From: Corylus avellana
Lineage: Eukaryota > Streptophyta > Magnoliopsida > Fagales > Betulaceae
Assembly (NCBI RefSeq): GCF_901000735.1
Contig: NC_081545.1
Span: 5,314,583 to 5,378,582 of the forward strand
Length of the DNA: 64,000 bases
Direction: 5' to 3'
The first letter of the stretch is position 1. Every line of letters begins with the position of its first letter. This document shows positions 44,173-56,507 of the stretch, piece after piece. A model generated the notes under the pieces. That model did not search any database. It had not been told where the DNA came from and saw only the letters and a list, made by a program, of their open reading frames with translations. The position numbers and the translations under genes were made by a program.

Positions 44173-44895
44173 TGTTAAGTATGACTTGAATTAAAAGTCA
44201 TGGTGGGACCTAGTGGTTTGTCTCCTTCTTCAAGTAGAAGAGGTTCTTGGTTCAACCGGTTTGCTCATTTACATGTGAGTTTTGGAGTCCTTCTCCTATG
44301 TGTAATTGGACTCCTTGTTTGACTTATAGTAGAAGTCCTAGACCAACATGTAAAAGGAGAGTTAAGCTTCTATATAAGGAACAAAGCACAAGGTGAATTT
44401 GTGTGTGCCAAAAACGTGAAGCACCAAAGGGAGGAGAAAAAAGAGAGAATTTGAGAGAAGGAGGTACAAGGGCAGCAAGGGTGTTTTCTTCTTGGTGGTT
44501 TTTTGGAGGAGCCAAAAACAAGTGATTAGAAGAAAAAGGGTGCTGCAGAGTGAGAGAAGAAAATAGAGATCAGCCGCCATCCGTTCCAGCAAAAGAAGAG
44601 TTTGTACATCTGTCTTTTGTATTCTATTTTGGGAATAATCTTTCTTGTGTGATAGTGAGATTTGGGTGTATTGGGGCTTTGGGATCTGAGTGATTTTCTC
44701 TCTACTATTTTTGTACTCCATCTTTTGATAGTGAATTTTCTTCAGGTCGTCTCCGCCAGTGGATGTAGGCTTGTTAAGCCAAACCACTTAAATCTTTATG
44801 TTGTGTGTGATTTGATTGCCTAATATTTGTTATTCCGCATTCTTCTTATTTTTCGCATCTCACGGGTCTTGGGAAATAGGATTAATTTCCTAACA
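44173..44895 (+). repeat. 3' LTR of copia copy A, mosaic
   Basis: Starts TGTTAAG after a purine tract (aaggtggagat) and ends CTAACA. The first 110 bases differ strongly from the LTRs of B and C, whereas from about 44285 on it is nearly identical to the LTR at 51221-51921 (offset 7026). A TATA-like ctatataagg lies at about 44371. Confidence 0.9.
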
Positions 44896-45768
44896 TCTTT
44901 CTCTTAAAAACTTGAGTGAGCTGGAGTACATAAGTAATGATGGTAGTGGCGTGTCCTCTTCTCCCCTCAAAGTTCTCACACTTGTTAATTTGCCAAAGTT
45001 GAAGGGATGGTGCAGGACGAGGGAAACCGTAATAGTAGAGCATCCTCTTCCATTATTCCCATCATTTCCTTGCCTTTCTCATTTATGCATCAATAATTGC
45101 CCTATGATGTCTGTAGCACCAGGGAGCAAAACAATACCCTCGTCTTCCTCTCCCTTTTCCAATCTCTCCGGGATTAGAGGAACTTTAATATCTACCATTA
45201 GAGTGGCTGTGAAATCTCACTTCTCTTGGGACACTGGAGATTTGGGGGTGTTGTAAAATGCGAATCTCTTTGTCTCCACTCTTTCAACATCTCACCTCAT
45301 TTGAAAATTTGTCTATTCTTCGCTGCAAGGAACGTATCAGCAATGAGAATGAAGATGGCGCAGGATGCCTTGGACCTTCAAGATTTGGTCATCTATCTAT
45401 AATAGATGTTCCAAATTTGGTTTCTCTCCCAAGAGAGCTTAGAGATGTTACCAGTCTGCTAGGGCTTCAAATTATGGATTGCCCTAGTTTGGTGTCTTTA
45501 TAAAGTTCGAGCCAATAAGTGGATAGGCGATGTCACTTCACTTCAGGAGCTTGGAGTCATAAATTGTCTGAATTTAATATCACTGCCCGAAGGTGTCTGC
45601 CGCCTCACCTCTTTACGTCGTTTGACAACTGCGGAGTGTCCTCACTCGGAGGAAAGATGTGAACAAATAATGGGAGAGGATTGTCCTAAGATTGTTCACG
45701 TCCCAAACTTTCGAAATGGTGGAGATGGTAATCGTATAGAGTGGAACGCAAGCCAAACTTGCCAAATT
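44896..45768 (+). pseudogene. NLR LRR C-terminal part, first copy
   Basis: Immediately after the LTR: LSELEYISNDGSGV, LKVLTLVNLPKLKGW, LSHLCINNCPMMS (to 45256), then FQHLTSFENLSILRC, FGHLSIIDVPNLVSLPREL (45258-45503). After a frameshift come LQELGVINCLNLISLP, CRLTSLRRLTTAEC and the C-terminal cap (MGEDCPKIVHVPN), until the gap. It is the C-terminal LRR half of an RGA-type NLR; the upstream half is not adjacent because the LTR sits in the gene. Stops at 45254-45256 and 45501-45503. Bases appear identical to 51922-52794. Confidence 0.88.
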
Positions 45769-45868
45769 NNNNNNNNNNNNNNNNNNNNNNNNNNNNNNNN
45801 NNNNNNNNNNNNNNNNNNNNNNNNNNNNNNNNNNNNNNNNNNNNNNNNNNNNNNNNNNNNNNNNNNNN
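45769..45868. other. assembly gap (100 N)
   Basis: Exactly 100 N between an NLR C-terminus and the middle of copia copy B. Confidence 0.99.
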
Positions 45869-47685
45869 TACTTCTATCTGTTGACAGTCCCCTTGATTCT
45901 TGGGTCTTAGACTCAGGAGTATCTTTTCATACGACAGCGATCCGTGAAATTCTCGAGAACTATGTTGGTGGAGACTTCGGGAAGGTGTATTTGGCTGACG
46001 GAACGACGCTGGATGTTGTAGGCTTAGGCGATGTTCGCATTAAAGTTCACAGTGACTCGGTATGGAAGCTACAGAAGGTCAGGCATGTTCCGGAGCTGAA
46101 GAAGAATCTGATTTCAGTGGGACAGCTTGATGAGGAAGGGCATTCAATTCATTTCCACGGTGGAAAGTGGAAGGTTAGCAAGGGAGCCATGATTTTGGCT
46201 AATGGTCATAAGACGGATACTTTCTATATGACCACAAACAGTAAGGATATAGTTGCTGTTGTAGATACGACTGCTGACTCAAAACTATGACACCTAAGGC
46301 TTGGGCACATGAGCGAGAAAGAAATGAAGGTACTTATGTCAAAGGGAAAACTACCGGAGTTGAAGTCAGTTGAGTTTGATTTGTGTAAAGGTTGCATCCT
46401 AGGGAAGCAGAAGAAGGTGAGTTTCGCGGAAGTTAACAAAGCACCTAAGCTTGGAAAGCTGGAGCTGGTACACACAGATTTGTGGGGTCCCGCACCAATG
46501 GCATCTCTTGGAGGCTCGCGGTATTACATCACATTTATTGATGACTCAAGCAGGAAGGTATGGGTTTATTTCTTGAAAAGTAAATCTGATTTATTTGAGA
46601 CTTTTAAGAAATGGAAGTCCATGGTTGAGACTGAAACGGGCTTAAAGCTTAAGCGTTTGAGATCAAACAATGGAGGAGAATACGAAGACAGGGGGTTTAA
46701 ACAGTTTTGCGCAGTAAATGGGATTAGAATGGAGAAAAGTATCCCGGGACCACCACAGCAGAATGACATTGCTGAGCGCATGAACATGACCCTCAATGAG
46801 CGTGCTATGAGTATGATGTTGCATACTGGGTTACCAAAGACTTTCTGGGCTGATGCAGTTAGCACTGCTGCATACCTGATAAATAGGGGGTCTTCCGTTC
46901 CCCCGAGCCATAGACTACCGAAAGAAGTCTGGATTGAAAAAGAGGTAAATCTTTCACATCTGAAAGTTTTTGGTTGTGCTTCGTATGTCCATGTTGAGTC
47001 TGATGCTATGAGTAAACTAGATGGTAAATCTAGTAAGTGTTTCTTCATTGGATATGGAGATGAGGCCTTTGGTTATCAATTTTGGGATGATCAAAATTGG
47101 AAGATCATTAGAAGTCGGAATGTGACTTTTAATGAGTGTACTATCAAGTGCAGAACCTGAAGTTACAGAGCAGGAACCGAAGAAGTCTGAGTTTGTTAAC
47201 TTAGATGATCTTTCTGAAAGTACAGTGCAGAAAGAGAAACAATTCGTGGAGGTGGAGCTTGATGAACAGTGTTCACTCACGAATGAATGTGATGACAGAA
47301 AATCTTCAAGAAACTTACAGCACCGGGAAGAGTCTTATTCTTTAGCAAGAGGCAAAGAGAAACGTGATCGAAAAGCAACAAAGAGGTATGGCTTTGAGGA
47401 TATGGTTTCTTTTGCTCTAGCAGCTAGTAGTGGAGATCCATCATCTGTTTAAGATGGTATGCTGAAAGAGGTGGAGTTACTACGGAAAGGTAAAGCTTGG
47501 GAATTAGCAGGATTACCCAAGGGAAAGAAGGCTAAAGGGTGCAGATGGGTCTACAGGAAGAAAGAGTCATCGGATAAAGCTGTACGGTCGACGGGACAGA
47601 TAGGGAGGCATGGTGTTATGTCTAAATCAGGTCCTATGCTCAAGTTCAAGAGGCGTTTGGACTTGAGGGACACTTGTAGAGTGTG
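45869..47685 (+). pseudogene. copia copy B: protease and integrase, RT/RNase H deleted
   Basis: Starts at the gap in the protease (LLSVDSPLDSWVLDSG), continues through the integrase and ends with the same short RT start and C-terminal tail as copies A and C (KGCRWVYRKK, then GQIGRHGVMSK). Lesions unique to this copy: TGA at 46288-46290 just before the integrase zinc-finger His, the second catalytic Asp changed to Asn (RSNNGGEYED), a deletion with frameshift near 47145, and TAA at 47450-47452. So integrase is dead twice over. Confidence 0.9.
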
Positions 47686-47767
47686 ATTGCCCTTGGAGGC
47701 TGAGGCGGAGACATCCGAAGTAGACACGTTTTAGTAGACTTGATGGGATTCAAGTCAAGGTGGAGAT

Positions 47768-48461
47768 TGTTAGGTGTGACTTGCCACCCATCACACGTGG
47801 GCCCCACTAGTTCTCTACTCCTTTTGGGTTTAGGAGACTTATGTCCAAGTTTGTTTTGGAGTCATTCTTCTATGTGTACTTGGACTCCTTGTTTGACTTA
47901 TAGTAAGAGTCCTATACCAACATGTAAAAGGAAAATTAAGCTTCTATATAAGGAACAAAGCACAAGGTGAATTTGTGTGTGCCAAAAACGTGAAGCACCA
48001 AAGGGAGGAGAAAAAGAGAAAATTTAAAAGAAGGAGTTACAAGGGCAGCAAGGGTGTTTTCTTCTTGGTGGTTTTTGGAGGAGCCAAAAACAAGTGATTA
48101 GAAGAAAAATGGTGTTGCAGAGTGAGAGAAGAAAATAGAGATCAGCCGCCATCTGTTCCAGCAAAAGAAGAGTTTATACATCTGTATTTTGTATTCTATT
48201 TTTAGGAATAATCTCCCTTGTGTGATAGTGAGATTTGGGTGTATTGGAGCTTTGGGATCTGAGTGATTTTCTTTCTACTATTTTTGTACTCCATCTTTTG
48301 ATAGTGAATTTTCTCTGGGTCGTCTCCGCCAGTGGATGTAGGCTTGTGAAGCTGAACTACTTAAATCTTTGTGTCGTGTGTGATTGCTTATCTTTGTTAT
48401 TCCACATTCTTCTTATTTTTCGCATCTCACGGTCTTGGGAAATAGGATTAATTTCCTAACA
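47768..48461 (+). repeat. LTR shared between copia copies B and C
   Basis: 694 bp, starting TGTTAGG and ending CTAACA (6-bp terminal inverted repeat). It is preceded by copy B's polypurine tract (aaggtggagat) and followed directly by copy C's primer binding site, so one LTR serves as 3' LTR of B and 5' LTR of C. Confidence 0.93.
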
Positions 48462-48463
48462 AC

Positions 48464-48475
48464 TGGTATCGGAGC
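48464..48475 (+). promoter_or_regulatory. primer binding site of copia copy C
   Basis: TGGTATCGGAGC, two bases after the LTR, is one base from the common initiator-Met tRNA site TGGTATCAGAGC. The gag ATG follows only 20 bases later at 48496. Confidence 0.85.
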
Positions 48476-48495
48476 TGTTGGTTCGAGTGGGAGCG

Positions 48496-51139
48496 ATGGC
48501 ATGTGAAGAAGGAAAGATGGGAATCGAGAAGTTCGACGGCAAAGATTTTGAATTTTGGAAGGTACAGATTAAAGATATTCTTTATGGGAAGGATCTTCAT
48601 CAACCTCTTTTGGAAGAACAACCCGACGACATGGATGATAGCAAGTGGGCTCTGCTTGATCGTAAAGCCCTAGCAGTTATCAGGTTATCATTGTCAAAAT
48701 CAGTTGCACACAACGTTGTAAAGGAGAAGACCGCAGCAGGTCTAATGGCGGCTTTGTCAAGCATGTATGAGAAGCCGTCGGCTAATAACAAGGTGCATCT
48801 GATGAAGAAATTGTTCAACCTAAAGATGGTGGAAGGGGCTTCGGTGGCACATCATCTCAGTGAGTTCAACACCATCACAAATCAATTATCCTCGGTGGAA
48901 ATTAATTTTGATGATGAGGTTCGCGCGTTGATCGTCTTGACATCTTTGCCCAATAGTTGGGAAGCAGTGAGGATGGCTGTGAGTAACTCTGTAGGAAAGA
49001 GTAAACTGAGCTATGAAGACGTCAGGGATTTGATTCTAAGTGAAGAGGTTCGCAGAAAAGATGCAGGTGAAGCCTCTTGTTCTGGTGCTGCTTTAAACCT
49101 CGAGACTCGAGGTAGATGACAAGATAGAAACTCTGGTCAAGGCAGATCAAATTCCAGAAAAGGGAGAAGCAAATTCAGATTCGGCCAACAACCTAAGTGT
49201 TGGAACTGTGGCAAGACTGGCCACTACAAGAAGAATTGCAGGGAACTGCGGAAGGAGATTGAGAATGATTATACAAACAGAGTGACAGAAGAAGTATATG
49301 ATGCCCTACTTCTATCTGTTGACAGTCCCCTTGATTCTTGGGTCTTAGACTCAGGAGTATCTTTTCATACGACAGCGATCCGTGAAATTCTCGAGAACTA
49401 TGTTGGTGGAGATTTCGGGAAGGTGTATTTGGCTGATGGAACGGCGCTGAATGTTGTGGGCCTAGGCGATATTCGCATTAGGGTTCACAGTGACTCGGTA
49501 TGGAAGCTACAGAAGGTCAGGCATGTTCCGGAGCTGAAGAAGAATCTGATTTTAGTGGGACAGCTTGATGAGGAAGGGCATTCAATTCATTTCCACGGTG
49601 GAAAGTGGAAGGTGAGCAAGGGAGCCAGGATTTTGGCTCATGGTTATAAGACAGATACTATCTATATGACCACGAACAGCAAGGATACAGATGCTGTTGT
49701 AGATACGACTGCTGACTCAAAACTATGGGACCTAAGGCTTGGGCACATGAGCGAGAAAGATATGAAGGTACTTATGTCAAAAAGGGAAACTATCGGGGTT
49801 GAAGTCAGTTGATTCTAATTTGTGTGAAGGCTGCATCCTAGGGAAGCAGAAGAATGTGAGTTTCGCGGAAGTTGGCAAAGCACCTAAGCTTGGAAAGCTG
49901 GAGCTAGTACACACGGATTTGTGGGGTCCCGCACCAGTGGCATCTCTTGGAGGCTCGCGGTATTACATCACGTTTATTGATGACTCAAGCAGGAAGGTAT
50001 GGGTTTATTTCTTGAAAAGTAAATCTGATGTATTTGAGACTTTTAAGAAATGGAAGGCCATGGTTGAGACTGAAACGGGCTTGAAGCTCAAGCGTTTGAG
50101 ATCAGATAATGGAGGAGAATACGAAGACAGGGGGTTTAAACAGTATTGTGCAGCGAATGGGATTAGAATAGAGAAAACTATCCCGGGAATGCCACAGCAG
50201 AATGGCGTGGCTGAGTGCATGAACAAGACTCTCAATGAGCATGCCAGGAGTATGAGATTGCATGCTGGGTTACCAAAGACTTTCTGGGCTGATGTAGTGA
50301 GCACTGCTGCATATCTGATAAATAGGGGGTCTTCCGTTCCCCTAAGCCATAGACTACCAGAAGAAGTCTGGAGTGGAAAAGAGGTAAATCTTTCACATCT
50401 GAAAGTTTTTGGTTGTGCTTCGTATGTCCAAGTTGAGTCTGATGCTATGAGTAAACTAGATGGTAAATCTAAAAAGTGTTTCTTCATTGGCTATGGAGAT
50501 GAGGCCTTCGGTTATCGATTTTGGGATGATCAAAATCGGAAGATCATTAGAAGTCGGAATGTGACTTTTAATGAGTGTGCTATGTACAAGGATGGGTCAA
50601 GTACAGAACCTGAAGTTACAGAGCAGGAACCGAAGAAGTCTGAGTTTGTTAACTTAGATGATCTTTCTGAAAGTACAGTGCAGAAAGAGAAACAATTCGT
50701 GGAGGTGGAGCTTGATAAACAGTGTTCACTCACGGATGAATGTGATGACAGAAAATCTTCAAGAAACTTACAGCACTGGGAAGAGTCTTATTCTTTAGCA
50801 AGAGGCAAAGAGAAACAGGATCGAAAAGCAACAAAGAGGTATGGCTTTGAAGATATGGTTTCTTTTGCTCTAACGGCTTGTAGTGGAGATCCATCGTCTA
50901 CTCAGAATAGTACACTGAAAGAGGTGGAGTTACTACGGAGAGGTAAAACTTGGGAATCTAGAGAATTACCCAAAGGAAAGAAGGCTAAAGGGTGTAGATG
51001 GGTCTACAGGAAGAAAGAGTCATCGGATAAAGCTGTATGGTCGACAGGACAGATAGGGAGGCATGGTGCTATGTCTAAACCAAATCCTATGCTCAAGTTC
51101 AAGAGGTACTTGGACTTGAGTGACACTTGTAGAGTGTGA
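48496..51139 (+). pseudogene. copia copy C: most complete gag-protease-integrase, RT/RNase H deleted
   Basis: Gag starts at ATG 48496 (MACEEGKMGIEKFDGKDFEF), with the UBN2 core (LPNSWEAVRMAVSNSV), zinc knuckle CWNCGKTGHYKKNC and protease WVLDSGVSFH. The integrase follows, with GCILGKQK, HTDLWGP, RSDNGGEYED and Glu in GVAECMNK, so all three catalytic acids are present. The polyprotein then jumps from the first residues of reverse transcriptase (KGCRWVYRKKESS) to a C-terminal tail ending at 51139. Lesions: TGA at 49117-49119 before the zinc knuckle, a one-base insertion in an A run near 49780, and the first His of the integrase zinc finger changed to Asp (LWDLRLGH). Normal copia polyproteins are about 1300-1400 residues; this one would be near 880. 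Confidence 0.92.
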
Positions 51140-51220
51140 TTGCCCTTGGGGGCTGAGGCGGAGACATCTGGAGGAGACACGTTTTGGTAGACTTGATGGG
51201 ATTCAAGTCAAGGTGGAGAT

Positions 51221-51921
51221 TGTTAGGTGTGACTTGCCACCCATCACACATGGGCCCCACTAGTTCTCTACTCCTTTTGGGTTTAGGAGACATTTGTCCA
51301 AGTTTGTTTTGGAGTTTTTCTCCTATGTGTAATTGGACTCCTTGTTTGACTTATAGTAGAAGTCCTAGACCAACATGTAAAAGGAGAGTTAAGCTTCTAT
51401 ATAAGGAACAAAGCACAAGGTGAATTTGTGTGTGCCAAAAACGTGAAGCACCAAAGGGAGGAGAAAAAAGAGAGAATTTGAGAGAAGGAGGTACAAGGGC
51501 AGCAAGGGTGTTTTCTTCTTGGTGGTTTTTGGAGGAGCCAAAAACAAGTGATTAGAAGAAAAAGGGTGCTGCAGAGTGAGAGAAGAAAATAGAGATCAGT
51601 CGCCATCCGTTCCAGCAAAAGAAGAGTTTGTACATCTGTCTTTTGTATTCTATTTTGGGAATAATCTTTCTTGTGTGATAGTGAGATTTGGGTGTATTGG
51701 GGCTTTGGGATCTGAGTGATTTTCTCTCTACTATTTTTGTACTCCATCTTTTGATAGTGAATTTTCTTCAGGTCGTCTCCGCCAGTGGATGTAGGCTTGT
51801 TAAGCCAAACCACTTAAATCTTTATGTTGTGTGTGATTTGATTGCCTAATATTTGTTATTCCGCATTCTTCTTATTTTTCGCATCTCACGGGTCTTGGGA
51901 AATAGGATTAATTTCCTAACA
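51221..51921 (+). repeat. 3' LTR of copia copy C
   Basis: 701 bp, TGTTAGG...CTAACA, after the polypurine tract aaggtggagat. Very similar along its length to 47768-48461. A TATA-like ctatataagg lies at about 51399, with transcript leader text downstream. Confidence 0.93.
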
Positions 51922-52800
51922 TCTTTCTCTTAAAAACTTGAGTGAGCTGGAGTACATAAGTAATGATGGTAGTGGCGTGTCCTCTTCTCCCCTCAAAGTT
52001 CTCACACTTGTTAATTTGCCAAAGTTGAAGGGATGGTGCAGGACGAGGGAAACCGTAATAGTAGAGCATCCTCTTCCATTATTCCCATCATTTCCTTGCC
52101 TTTCTCATTTATGCATCAATAATTGCCCTATGATGTCTGTAGCACCAGGGAGCAAAACAATACCCTCGTCTTCCTCTCCCTTTTCCAATCTCTCCGGGAT
52201 TAGAGGAACTTTAATATCTACCATTAGAGTGGCTGTGAAATCTCACTTCTCTTGGGACACTGGAGATTTGGGGGTGTTGTAAAATGCGAATCTCTTTGTC
52301 TCCACTCTTTCAACATCTCACCTCATTTGAAAATTTGTCTATTCTTCGCTGCAAGGAACGTATCAGCAATGAGAATGAAGATGGCGCAGGATGCCTTGGA
52401 CCTTCAAGATTTGGTCATCTATCTATAATAGATGTTCCAAATTTGGTTTCTCTCCCAAGAGAGCTTAGAGATGTTACCAGTCTGCTAGGGCTTCAAATTA
52501 TGGATTGCCCTAGTTTGGTGTCTTTATAAAGTTCGAGCCAATAAGTGGATAGGCGATGTCACTTCACTTCAGGAGCTTGGAGTCATAAATTGTCTGAATT
52601 TAATATCACTGCCCGAAGGTGTCTGCCGCCTCACCTCTTTACGTCGTTTGACAACTGCGGAGTGTCCTCACTCGGAGGAAAGATGTGAACAAATAATGGG
52701 AGAGGATTGTCCTAAGATTGTTCACGTCCCAAACTTTCGAAATGGTGGAGATGGTAATCGTATAGAGTGGAACGCAAGCCAAACTTGCCAAATTTATCAG
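51922..52800 (+). pseudogene. NLR LRR C-terminal part, second copy
   Basis: Same content as 44896-45768, here continuing past the cap (NRIEWNASQTCQIYQ) into the 3' flank. The LTR ends within the codons for the segment read as SLKNLSEVEYI in the relic at 32.5-33.7 kb, so copia insertion split this NLR; its 5' half is not in the window. Stops at 52280-52282 and 52527-52529 are shared with the first copy. Confidence 0.88.
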
Positions 52801-54421
52801 GTTTTTAAGTCATCAATTAGACAGTAATTTTCTTCTTCATTTTACTCTATGAGGTATATCATATTTGATTTCATTGCAGGAAGAAGTGAAGGTTTTACGT
52901 GTAGACGCTTCTTCAAACCTTGCCGACAATCAGATTTGTATGTACAAAGCTCTAACTTTTACATTATTGTTTCCTAACTTTCACTTCAATGGCATTTCCA
53001 GTATTGTTTTCTTTTCCTTTTTTAAATATTTCTTGTGTTTCCATTTGCAATTTAATTTCTACGAATGGTAGCATCATGTATTAGGTAAAAGATTTATAAT
53101 AGATCAGGGAAGTCAACCCCATCCCAAATTTTGACAAAAATTTAATACAAATTTTACATTACTGTGTTAGGATTTTCTGTGTCAAATTTAGATTCTGTTG
53201 AATGAACGGATGAACTTTACATATAAGATGGACAAAAAAAAAAAAAAAAAGAAGCAAAATCTACTAGAACTTGATTTTTCACTCCAAACTGCGTTGAGGA
53301 TCGATGTGATGCCTCTGCTGCTTTGTTGATCTCTTAAAGGGCATCTCGATATTGTGGTTGGAAAACCAAACCTGGAAACTACAATGCTCTTGGAATAGCA
53401 TCTTCAGGATTGGGCTTGTAGTGATCAATCAAATTGTTCCATCCTCTTCATCTTGGTTTCCATGCTTCCACTTCCACTTGCCTTGGAATCATGCTGTTTT
53501 CACTCAACTCACTCCTTACGCAAAAAGTCTCATTTCACAACTGAGGCCAAGAAAGGAGGAGTCTAAAGTGAGGCTTTTTTTTTTTTTTTCTCTTCTTCTT
53601 CTTTTTTTTTTTTTTTTTTTCCTCACTCTTAAAGGAAACCCTGGGAAAGAGGTAGAGCTGGAAGTGGTGCCCCCTCAATAATCATTTGGGCATTTATCCA
53701 GATTTCTATATATTTTTTTTTTTAAATGTGTTTGATAGCTTTGTTTGGATTAGAAGCATGATGATGATTTTATTTTATCTGATTATGCAGGAAGCAACAG
53801 GAGCTTTGAATATATTAAAACAGAGCTTTGAATACTAACATAGAGATACTTTCAGATATGCATATCACCCACTAATTTCATTTTTCTGTAAGTTGTCTTG
53901 TTTTCCTCATTATATCATCTTCTCCATATATGTGAATTCTGAACTTTTGAATTTAGTAAAAAGAAACCTATAAAATTGCATGCAATTACTTTTTATCTTT
54001 ATACATAATTGGAATATATCTTGAACTACATTATGATTTATGACAGTATGTCAACTTCTTTTTTTACTAAAATTTTCCATGATATTAATTAACACTTGAC
54101 CAAAGAGTCAAAAGACAACGGTTGTACAGTTGAACTTTCAGCATTACTTTGTACCCCTTCAATTGTTCTGTTAACATATTGCCTTAGTGGTTGCATTTCC
54201 TGATTGATGAAACACTTCCCTTTCACGTGTAGACTTAAATTTTTCCTTAATAGGTGAGACTTGACACATGGCCTTGCATCATCAATAGGCTTAATAGTGG
54301 AGATGAGCAAAAGCAAATTGAACCGCTTGATAGTCTATCCTCAAAAATTTGCACAATATTGCTTATTCAACATTTAAAAGGATGCGAAGATATAATATTA
54401 GCTTTCCCTTTTCTTGTGCAG

Positions 54422-54660
54422 GCTGAGAAGAATGAGCTTCGTGATGAGAAGTAGAGGCTCAAGGCGGGCAAAGAGAAGTTGGAGGAGCAAGTAAAAGCAA
54501 TGAGTGCTCAACCAGGCTCCCTGCCTCATCCCTCTGCAATGTAGGGTACATTTTCTGCTCAAGCTGATGCCTTTCAGTGGTTTTCCCAACATGGCAATTC
54601 ATGGCACCTGCTGTAGTTGACACATCACAGGATCATGTATTACGCCCTCCAGTTGCTTAA
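54422..54660 (+). pseudogene. last exon of an ILR3/bHLH105-like transcription factor, right copy
   Basis: Same 239-bp exon as 23020-23258. Reads AEKNELRDEK, stop, RLKAGKEKLEEQVKAMSAQ, then a second stop and a frameshift before WQFMAPAVVDTSQDHVLRPP and TAA at 54658-54660. Its first codons (AEKNELRDEK) are intact where the left copy has two stops, and it has a TAG where the left copy keeps Gln (EKQRLK), so the two copies decayed separately. Confidence 0.82.
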
Positions 54661-56371
54661 AATAGAACACACCCAGGGTTTTGGTTCATGTTACTTGTAA
54701 GGCAAGGGTGTTTCTTTTGTTATGTTTTTTATGTGATTGTTTTCAACTATTTCTAAGTTGGTATCTTAGGGTCAGAGATGTAAATAGGTGCAACAGAATT
54801 AGTGGCAACCTTGGCTGTGGTTGAGCTTTTTGAGCGTCAGGTTATTTACCCTAACTTCCAGTAATTTGTTTTTTTGAATATCCTAAATGCCCACCCTCAA
54901 CTACTCATCAGAAGCATGAGGGCATCGACATTACCTGCATCTATAAGTGGCAAATGATTCTCAAACTTTCAAAATTTCAGTTTTATTGTTTAAAAAATTA
55001 GGTCAGTCACGAAGAAGATAATACACAATTACAAACGATGCCGTTTAAACAAGTCTTTAATTATATATACAAAACACTCCGTTTCTATTAAGCCCCATGA
55101 GTTGCGTTTTATTTTTTAATGACAAAATGCTTCGTAATCCGTACCTAAGAGTTGAGTTGCGTCAAATCATTTCCAGCATGAATAGCTAAAATGACTAGTG
55201 AAAAATTACAAATTTTCATTTTAACCATTGCTTTTTCTATACTCAATCCAACAAATTCTCTATTCTATTTTTTATTTTAATTAAATATTAGAGAAATACT
55301 AGAGATACTAAGTCTTTTATTAACAGAGGATTACTAAACTGATGTGTAGCTTATTCATTGGCACTCGTTACATTTCTATTGAAGATTGAGTCGAAGAGAT
55401 TTGAGTGGATTTGGTTGAAGCAATAATAGAGGATGATGTAGGACCATCCAAAGGCGAGTCAGATGGTGATGGAGGGAGCATTAAATTGTATTTGAAGGAG
55501 TGGATTCCTGTGCTTGTGTTGGTGAGTTGGATTTCGCAAGTGAAAACGACATTGAATATTGGTAATTGGAAACCTTACAAGTGCTTTTATTTCAAGTGAA
55601 TGCTCACTTGAAATGTTTTATTGTTTGGTCTTTGGAGTTGGTTTTAGTATAATGAAGGTATGGCAAATGACAGACTTATGATAAACTAGGAAGTCAATCC
55701 AATCCTTAATTTAAAAAAAAAATCAATACCAATTTTGCATTACTTTGTTTGAATTTTCTAGTGTCAATGTAGATCGTGTTAAACGTTTTGGACGAACTAT
55801 TTTCATTATTATGGCTATTGGGGCCTAATTGCTAGCTGGTTCGTTCAAGGGTGGAACTTATACTCTTACTATTTAATTTCATTGGTAATTTTGAGTTATT
55901 GTTGAGTTTATTATTTGATTTTTTTGATGGACGCATGCTTAGGATCGAAGCAGAACCTTCTGATTTATATGCCAATGCTATTCCTCCTTCCTCATTCACT
56001 TCAGAGGGTTTTGATATTTGGAAGAGCTTCTGATTTCATGTGCAGAACTAATTGAAGTACTATTTAAGATTTGGAGCTAATTGTAAACTTCTTCACTCTG
56101 CAACAATGCAATAAGTTGAGAAGCTGGGAATTAGATATCGTTACTTTCATGAGTACAATTGCTCAGACACACCTCCAAAATTCAACTACCCTTTTTTAGG
56201 ATGAGCTTGTTTTAGTGTAAATCACCATGATTTTTATTGATGTCTTGATGGAGCTGAATCCGGATAGAACTCAATTTAACTCTACCAGATTTTAGTTTGA
56301 TAGAAATTAATTGCTTCTTCTTTGGCTGTTCTCTGAACTTGGACGTGAATAAACAAAAAATATTTGAATAC

Positions 56372-56507
56372 CTTTGGATGTTACCAAGGCCTCTGCTGCT
56401 ACCCATGGCCAAACAGAGTTACTCAAATCAAAAGGTGAAAAGGGTACCTGTTTTTGCTTAGAAACCGTGTCAAGAAAGCCCAAAAATTCAGGATCATGGT
56501 CAACCTC
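56372..56507 (-). other. conserved 136-bp exon-like block, right copy
   Basis: Inverse partner of 21229-21364: EVDHDPEFLGFLDTVSKQ, then VPFSPFDLSNSVWPWVAAEA, ending at the same donor-like site. Protein not recognised. Confidence 0.4.

Noticed and set aside
44362..44787. 141-codon minus-strand ORF in an LTR (repeated at 51397-51813)
   Set aside because: Lies wholly inside the LTR on the antisense strand and its end diverges by a one-base indel between copies, so it is not under coding constraint.
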